DNA of 11,632 bases from UBA3775 sp051877895 (GTDB taxonomy: Bacteria; Bacillota; Clostridia; Lachnospirales; Lachnospiraceae): contig JBJEJI010000056.1 in assembly GCA_051877895.1 (NCBI GenBank), positions 1 through 11,632 of the forward strand, written 5' to 3'. The translations under genes and the position numbers were made by a program. The notes below the pieces were generated by a model. The model was given only the letters and a program-made list of their open reading frames with translations. It ran no database searches and was not told the origin of the DNA. Every line of letters begins with the position of its first letter. Position 1 is the stretch's first letter. Of this stretch, positions 7,595-11,632 are shown piece after piece.

Positions 7595-8277
7595 TTTGTT
7601 TTCTTAATTCGATGCTTTTGAGGTCTTATTGTAATGTCGGTTACAGTCAGATGCTCCGGTGCATTTAACAGATTAAAGACTGCATTAGCAATATCTTCTG
7701 AATCCAGATGAGCGTCTCTTGCCTCGTCAGCAGTAAAATCAGCATTACGATAAAGATTGGTGTCAGTCATATCGGGATGGACGTTTATTACCTTTACCCC
7801 TGACTTTCTGGCTTCTTCAAAAAGGCTCTTGCCAAAGCTGGAAAGCCCTGCTTTGGTTGCTCCATAGGCGCAGCCGTGGGTATTGGTTTTGTCTGCAGTA
7901 ACAGAAGAAATGTTAATAATGGTACCACCCTTTGTTTTAAATTCTTTAAGCATAAGATTTGAAAGAATCATTGGAACTGTAAGATTGACAGTTACCATTT
8001 CATTTAACTGTGCAGGTGTCAGTGTTTCATGGGTTCCATAGTATCCCACTCCCGCATTGTTGATTAATATGTCAAAGGGTCTGTCTGCAGAAAGCTCCTT
8101 TATTAAAGCAGGCAGTTTATCTGTGTTAGTCAAATCAAATACTACAGTGTGAAAACTATGGGCAGAAGCAGAAAAATTTCTTCCTATACCATAAACAATA
8201 CAACCTTCATTAGTAAGCTTTTCTGCAATGGATTTTCCAATTCCAGAGGAAGCTCCTGTTATTAATACTTTAACCAT
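7591..8277 (-). CDS. Short-chain dehydrogenase/reductase (SDR), classical type
   Basis: A 228-residue NAD(P)-dependent oxidoreductase with a full classical SDR set. The cofactor glycines are in TGASSGIG (7-14). NNAG lies at 73-76 and the active-site Asn is Asn98. The catalytic Ser is Ser125 (or Ser124) in INISS, with Tyr138 and Lys142 in YGATK. An HPDMTDT segment replaces the usual PG motif after strand 6. Arg33 after the second strand hints at NADP(H), which is an inference. The substrate is unknown. GGGAGG (plus 8284-8289) sits six bases before the ATG, inside the 21-bp gap behind the radical SAM fusion gene, so the two genes are almost certainly one operon with the SDR second. The tail overlaps the convergent hydrolase gene by 4 bp. 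Confidence 0.95.
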   Translation of the reverse strand: MVKVLITGASSGIGKSIAEKLTNEGCIVYGIGRNFSASAHSFHTVVFDLTNTDKLPALIKELSADRPFDILINNAGVGYYGTHETLTPAQLNEMVTVNLTVPMILSNLMLKEFKTKGGTIINISSVTADKTNTHGCAYGATKAGLSSFGKSLFEEARKSGVKVINVHPDMTDTNLYRNADFTADEARDAHLDSEDIANAVFNLLNAPEHLTVTDITIRPQKHRIKKTN

Positions 8278-8298
8278 GTTAATCCTCCCATTGGATTT

Positions 8299-10203
8299 TT
8301 ACAGTGAAATAAAAAGTTTGCTTTCATCAATATATTTGCAAAGATGTTTTTTCAGCGTATCCATCATATATTGATGTTTCTCGTCATCAAAGGTACAGAT
8401 TCCTTCTCTGATGGAATAGGGGTAAGTTGTAAGAGTAGAAAGTCTCACCGACTGCATTTGTTTTATAAACTCCCTGCTGATTCGGAAGCTTCCTATGCTT
8501 ACATCTGTTATTTTTCGTGTCAGAGGATTCTCAAAAAAATCTTCAATCATCTGTGTATATATTTCCTCGAAATTTTTTACAGGCAGAACAGGGTCGATAC
8601 TGACTCTGGTGTTATATCCTGCGGCAAGGGCAGTATACAGAGCTTCTTTTCTTGCCTCATAGCCGGAAGCACCATGCTCAAAGGTTTTTGCTATGGGCTC
8701 CGGGGAAAGTGTATATGCAAAAACTACATTTTCAGGAGGCTTCATCTGCTTAAAAATATTTGTGCTCCCGCATTTGGTGCGGATTTCCACAGTCAGGTCT
8801 TTTCGTCCGGCTGTAAATTCACACCATGCCTTTACAAGTCCGGTTATTCCGTTAAGGGCAGTCATATCAGTATCATATGAAATGCTCAGACTGACAGGAT
8901 GTTCTGATAAAAGTCTGTCAATATCAGCAAAATAATCTTCAGTATTTACAAATATATTTATATGAGCCGAAGGATACATTCCCTGCAGATAGCAGTATTC
9001 GCAATCATAAATACAGTTTTTGATTTGGGAAGTGTAATAAAAATACTCGTGTCCGAAGTCCTGACAGGTGCGTGCTCCCGGATATATACGCTGTGCGTTA
9101 TTTACAGACAGTATCAGGGATGGGTGTTTTTTCTGAGCAGTAAAATTCTGGTTTTTTCTGTTAAAAATATCCTTGTAATGTTTAATATAAACTTTAGGAA
9201 GATTTTCAAAACGGGAGAGAATCTGCTTTGTCAGTGGATATTCCAGGGCCTGTGTTTCAATGTAAATTCTTGAAAAGCCGGAATCTGTTTTGTTATTGTC
9301 GTGAATGCTTTCTGAAAGATTAGGCTCAGTATCATATATTTCCTTCTTTATTTCTTCGTAATAAAGCATTCCCTGTTTTTTATTTAAGGGCAGAAGGTCT
9401 TTATGCTCGGATAAAAAAACTGAACACAGACTCAGGGAGCTTTTTCCGGCACATTCATAGTACTGCAGAAGTCGGAAAAGCTCGTTCTGCATAGTCACAC
9501 TTAAAGAGAGGGCATCGGTAAGACTGTTTACGGCTTCCCGGATTCTTATATAGGAAAATGTTTCTGATGAAGCACCCTTTCTTTCCGATATGAGTCTGAT
9601 GATAAAATCAATAAGCCTGTTTACAGTACGTGTATCAGATAAAGCGTTTTGTGCATCGGATAATGAGCTTTGAATATGTTTTATGAAAATAATACGATCT
9701 GTACTGAAATGTTTTATTACTGCCTGATAGCAGGAGGCTGCTTCTGTATCAAGTATAACAGGAAGCGTTGCTTCTTCAGGGAAAAGTATGTCCGCGAACG
9801 CTGTCTTTCCACATGGAAGAACCGGAGCAGTAATGCATACTGTTTCACAAAAATCATGTGAAAAAAGCAGGTCCGGATAGAAGCTTCTGCCTGTGGACAG
9901 CTCAATGATTTTGTTACAGATAAAAAGTGGCGTTCTACCTGAGTAGAATTGCACAAAATCAGTATTGTTGCTTGAATAAGCCGGGCCGATGTTCAGAAAT
10001 ATATCATATTTTGAGATTGCTTCATGCTGAAAAAAAGCAGCCAGACAGATGGCAGCGGGAATGTTCCCGGAACCTGTTATAATCAGTTTTATTTCCTCAG
10101 AGGAAAATACCTGATAACCGGATTGGTGTTTTTCTGCTTTCAGATTAAGGCTTTGAATAAATGGTGAAGCCTCATTGTATTGTGCGAAAGAAAGATACAG
10201 CAT
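8299..10203 (-). CDS. Nucleosidase-like domain fused to spore-photoproduct-lyase-like radical SAM domain
   Basis: A 634-residue two-domain protein. Residues about 1-205 resemble MTA/SAH nucleosidases: LSFAQYNEASPF (Glu11 at the acid/base site), ITGSGNIPAA, LNIGPA, and LDTEAAS (Glu154, ribose contact). The usual ISD aspartate seems replaced by Ser179 (IQS). A helical linker spans about 215-310. Residues about 312-634 follow SplB closely, starting RIYIETQALEYPL. The CX3CX2C cluster motif CIYDCEYCYL (Cys397, 401, 404) binds a 4Fe-4S cluster and SAM. The hydrogen-donor Cys of B. subtilis SplB (Cys141) aligns with Tyr443. So it is a SplB-family radical SAM enzyme but probably not a standard spore photoproduct lyase. 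I chose the ATG at 10203 because AAAGGA lies six bases upstream. An in-frame GTG at 10230 has no clear binding site. It is the first gene of an operon with the SDR. Confidence 0.85.
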   Translation of the reverse strand: MLYLSFAQYNEASPFIQSLNLKAEKHQSGYQVFSSEEIKLIITGSGNIPAAICLAAFFQHEAISKYDIFLNIGPAYSSNNTDFVQFYSGRTPLFICNKIIELSTGRSFYPDLLFSHDFCETVCITAPVLPCGKTAFADILFPEEATLPVILDTEAASCYQAVIKHFSTDRIIFIKHIQSSLSDAQNALSDTRTVNRLIDFIIRLISERKGASSETFSYIRIREAVNSLTDALSLSVTMQNELFRLLQYYECAGKSSLSLCSVFLSEHKDLLPLNKKQGMLYYEEIKKEIYDTEPNLSESIHDNNKTDSGFSRIYIETQALEYPLTKQILSRFENLPKVYIKHYKDIFNRKNQNFTAQKKHPSLILSVNNAQRIYPGARTCQDFGHEYFYYTSQIKNCIYDCEYCYLQGMYPSAHINIFVNTEDYFADIDRLLSEHPVSLSISYDTDMTALNGITGLVKAWCEFTAGRKDLTVEIRTKCGSTNIFKQMKPPENVVFAYTLSPEPIAKTFEHGASGYEARKEALYTALAAGYNTRVSIDPVLPVKNFEEIYTQMIEDFFENPLTRKITDVSIGSFRISREFIKQMQSVRLSTLTTYPYSIREGICTFDDEKHQYMMDTLKKHLCKYIDESKLFISL

Positions 10204-10242
10204 GAAAAATCCTTTCTGAACTAAATCCACTTCGGTAAACTA

Positions 10243-10264
10243 CCCATTGTCTGAATTCAATGGG
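10243..10264 (-). promoter_or_regulatory. Perfect hairpin in the leader of the radical SAM fusion gene
   Basis: CCCATTG (10243-10249) and CAATGGG (10258-10264) are exact inverted arms around an 8-nt loop. They lie about 40 nt before the ATG, inside the predicted transcript. No T-run follows on the minus strand, so it is more likely an operator or a stability/translation element than a terminator. Confidence 0.45.
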
Positions 10265-10285
10265 ACAGCAGTCGTCCTGTTTTAA

Positions 10286-10314
10286 ATGATAAGAGGAAAA
10301 TTACAATTTGGAAA
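10286..10314 (-). promoter_or_regulatory. Promoter of the radical SAM fusion-SDR operon
   Basis: On the minus strand TTTCCA (plus 10309-10314, 4 of 6 matches) and TATCAT (plus 10286-10291, 5 of 6) are 17 bp apart. They lie just past the aldolase terminator. The predicted leader is about 75 nt. Confidence 0.45.
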
Positions 10315-10320
10315 TTGAGG

Positions 10321-10354
10321 AAAAATAAGCGAAGCAGAAACTGCCTCGCTTATT
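10321..10354 (-). terminator. Intrinsic terminator of the aldolase gene
   Basis: On the minus strand AATAAGCGAGGCAG and CTGCTTCGCTTATT form a 14-bp stem with a single G-U pair and a TTT loop (plus 10324-10337 and 10341-10354). A short TTT run then CCTC follows. The hairpin is very strong and the U-tract short. Confidence 0.8.
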
Positions 10355-10379
10355 ATATTACATAGGTGATTTTTTTAAA

Positions 10380-11330
10380 TTACATTTTTTCCAGAAGCTC
10401 TTTATAGAATTCAACATAATCTTCTCTGCCATCGTTCATAAACTCAATGGCACTACGTGGATGCTGGTTTAAAGTACCGGTTAAAAGATAGGAGAGGTCA
10501 TAACCCCATACACATTCTTTTTTGAGCTGTGTCATGTGATTCTGAACGAACTTAACAACAGGATAAATATTGAATTTTGGATTTCTCAGAAATGAGAGAA
10601 GAAGTTCTGTTGCACAGTTTCCTGCTCCACGTCCCATGCCGTTCATTGTTACATCTGCAATGCTTGCACCCAGTGTTAAAGCTTCCATTGTGTTTGCATA
10701 TGCAAGCTGCTGGTTGTTATGTGCATGAATACCAATAATCTTTCCTGCTTTCTCAGCATAGGAAAGGTAGGTTTCTGTAAAGCTTCTGGTATTCAGTGGA
10801 TAGAAGCATCCGTAGCTGTCTACAATGTAAATAACATCTACAGGACTTTGGCAAAGAAGCTCCAGTGCCTGAGTGATCTGGGATTCTGAAACAGTTGAAA
10901 CAGCCATAATGTTACAGGTGGTTTCATAGCCCTTATTGTGTGCATCCTCAATCATCTGGATTGCAGTTGGAATCTGGTGAATGTAGCAGGCAACTCTGAT
11001 CATATCAATTGGGCTTTCACTTCTTGGAAGGATGTCTTTCCTGTAATCACAACGACCAACGTCTGCCATAACGGCAATTTTAAGATCTGTATTGTTATCA
11101 CCCACGACGGCGCGGATATCGTCATCATCACAGAATTTCCACTTTCCGAAATCATCTGGGTTAAAAAGTTCTTTAGATGCTTTATAACCAAATTCCATGT
11201 AATCAATCCCTGCTTTTAAATTGGCAAGATATAAATCTTTTACAAATTCATCTGAGAAACGGAAATTGTTTACAAGACCTCCGTCTCTTAAAGTAGCATC
11301 CAGTACCTGAATGTCAGGTCTGAAAGTCAT
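10380..11330 (-). CDS. DRE-TIM metallolyase-type aldolase (HMG-CoA lyase-like / 4-hydroxy-2-oxovalerate aldolase-like)
   Basis: A TIM-barrel lyase of about 316 residues. The DRE signature is in VLDATLRDGG (Asp11, Arg15, Asp16). Metal-binding histidines are in IHAHNN (His202, His204). VDSYG (Asp172) and the glycine loop GMGRGAGN (231-238) complete the family pattern. Members cleave or form C-C bonds next to a 2-oxo or acyl-CoA group using a divalent metal. This short, stand-alone type often carries vague database names and its substrate is not known to me. It lacks the C-terminal extra domains of isopropylmalate synthase. I chose ATG 11330 because AAAGGTGA precedes it at good spacing and homologs I recall begin near TFRP. 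The ATG at 11351, seven codons upstream, with GGGGA before it, is a real alternative. It is monocistronic, with its own promoter and terminator. Confidence 0.88.
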   Translation of the reverse strand: MTFRPDIQVLDATLRDGGLVNNFRFSDEFVKDLYLANLKAGIDYMEFGYKASKELFNPDDFGKWKFCDDDDIRAVVGDNNTDLKIAVMADVGRCDYRKDILPRSESPIDMIRVACYIHQIPTAIQMIEDAHNKGYETTCNIMAVSTVSESQITQALELLCQSPVDVIYIVDSYGCFYPLNTRSFTETYLSYAEKAGKIIGIHAHNNQQLAYANTMEALTLGASIADVTMNGMGRGAGNCATELLLSFLRNPKFNIYPVVKFVQNHMTQLKKECVWGYDLSYLLTGTLNQHPRSAIEFMNDGREDYVEFYKELLEKM

Positions 11331-11351
11331 TAAATCACCTTTGATTTTCAT

Positions 11352-11397
11352 GTTTTTATCCCCATTTCCGCACCGTAGGCCTTGGGGGCACAGTGCC
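11352..11397 (-). promoter_or_regulatory. Structured leader of the aldolase gene, candidate cis-regulatory RNA
   Basis: In the minus-strand transcript GCACTG (plus 11391-11396) can pair with CGGTGC (11370-11375), and GCC with GGC inside it, leaving CCC bases in the loop. A GGGG run (11360-11363) eight bases before the upstream ATG can pair with the CCCCC run (11384-11388). That would form a pseudoknot masking a possible ribosome binding site. It matches no riboswitch class that I recognise. Confidence 0.3.
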
Positions 11398-11462
11398 TTT
11401 TTCGTTGCTTTATAAAAAATATTGTTCGTATTTTTACATTAAACTAGGAACATTCGGTCTAC

Positions 11463-11491
11463 AGTGTAGCACAAAACCTGAAATTAGGCAA
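11463..11491 (-). promoter_or_regulatory. Promoter of the aldolase gene
   Basis: On the minus strand TTGCCT (plus 11486-11491) and TACACT (plus 11463-11468) are 17 bp apart, with a TGC extension before the -10. The predicted transcript start leaves a leader of roughly 105-125 nt, long enough to hold the folded element. Confidence 0.6.
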
Positions 11492-11524
11492 GAAAAAATC
11501 TAAAAACACAGTATTTAACTATGC

Positions 11525-11566
11525 AAAAAAAATTCCAAAATCTAAGTATTTACTTAAATTTCGGAA
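11525..11566 (-). terminator. Intrinsic terminator of the tRNA-Gly transcript
   Basis: On the minus strand TTCCGAAATTTAAG and CTTAGATTTTGGAA pair over 14 bp with two G-U pairs and a 6-nt loop (plus 11533-11546 and 11553-11566). Eight T follow (plus A-run 11525-11532). It separates the tRNA from the aldolase gene. Confidence 0.9.
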
Positions 11567-11577
11567 CCATTTAAAAG

Positions 11578-11632
11578 AGCACGAGACGGGATTCGAACCC
11601 GCGACCCTCGCCTTGGCAAGGCGATACTCCAC
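11578..11632 (-). tRNA. tRNA-Gly (anticodon GCC), 5' part outside window
   Basis: The minus strand shows the anticodon arm with loop TTGCCAA (anticodon GCC, plus 11615-11617), variable region, T-arm with GGTTCGAATCC, the 3' acceptor strand CTCGTGC and discriminator T, all as expected for bacterial tRNA-Gly. The D-arm and 5' acceptor strand are beyond the window end. CCA is not encoded: the bases after the discriminator are CTTTT, so the 3' CCA must be added after transcription. Confidence 0.95.

Noticed and set aside
8344..8880. 178-codon open frame on the plus strand
   Set aside because: It lies fully opposite the radical SAM fusion gene, has no family-like sequence and no good ribosome binding site. 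It is a shadow of the real gene.
8299..10203. Naming the gene splB (spore photoproduct lyase)
   Set aside because: The radical SAM part is SplB-like, but the donor cysteine seems missing and an extra nucleosidase-like domain is present, so the specific function is not supported.
11383..11403. GGCA-CAG-TGCC followed by TTTTT as a plus-strand terminator
   Set aside because: No plus-strand gene lies upstream, the stem is short, and the same bases are better explained by the aldolase leader fold on the minus strand.
1..11632. CRISPR array, insertion sequence or prophage
   Set aside because: No regularly spaced repeats, transposase, integrase or phage genes were found; gene order and composition look like stable chromosome.

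Overview
The window looks like chromosomal DNA from a low-GC Firmicute, most likely a gut or rumen Lachnospiraceae (Clostridium cluster XIVa). The grounds are AT-rich spacers, strong GGAGG-type ribosome binding sites, short hairpin terminators, a tRNA gene without an encoded CCA, and a gene set typical of plant-fibre users. The genus is inferred, not proven.

Left part (1-5640), carbohydrate use: the window opens inside a GH130 mannoside phosphorylase. A cluster of hairpins follows that can stop transcription from both sides. Then comes a GH43 glycosidase on the minus strand. A divergent intergenic region of about 210 bp separates it from a plus-strand pair: a three-helix membrane protein with a large extracellular part and no function I can name, and a cytoplasmic SGNH carbohydrate acetylesterase. 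None of the three enzymes shows an export signal in the visible sequence. The picture is of internal processing of imported, partly acetylated hemicellulose oligosaccharides (manno- and arabino/xylo-type). The GH130 gene is cut at its N-terminus, so its lack of a signal is not seen directly.

Middle part (5641-8300), housekeeping-type genes: a HAD phosphatase (minus) ends at a bidirectional terminator shared with the esterase. A non-coding stretch of about 270 bp with small repeats separates it from a membrane-anchored alpha/beta hydrolase (plus). That hydrolase meets a minus-strand SDR oxidoreductase tail to tail, with 4 bp of shared stop codons.

Right part (8299-11632): the SDR is the second gene of an apparent minus-strand operon. 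The first gene encodes the most unusual protein here, an N-terminal MTA/SAH-nucleosidase-like domain joined to a spore-photoproduct-lyase-like radical SAM domain. The radical SAM cysteines are present. The hydrogen-donor cysteine of true spore photoproduct lyases and the catalytic aspartate of true nucleosidases both appear to be replaced. Next comes a DRE-TIM (HMG-CoA-lyase-like) aldolase gene with its own promoter and a long leader that can fold. The window ends in a tRNA-Gly(GCC) gene with its own strong terminator.
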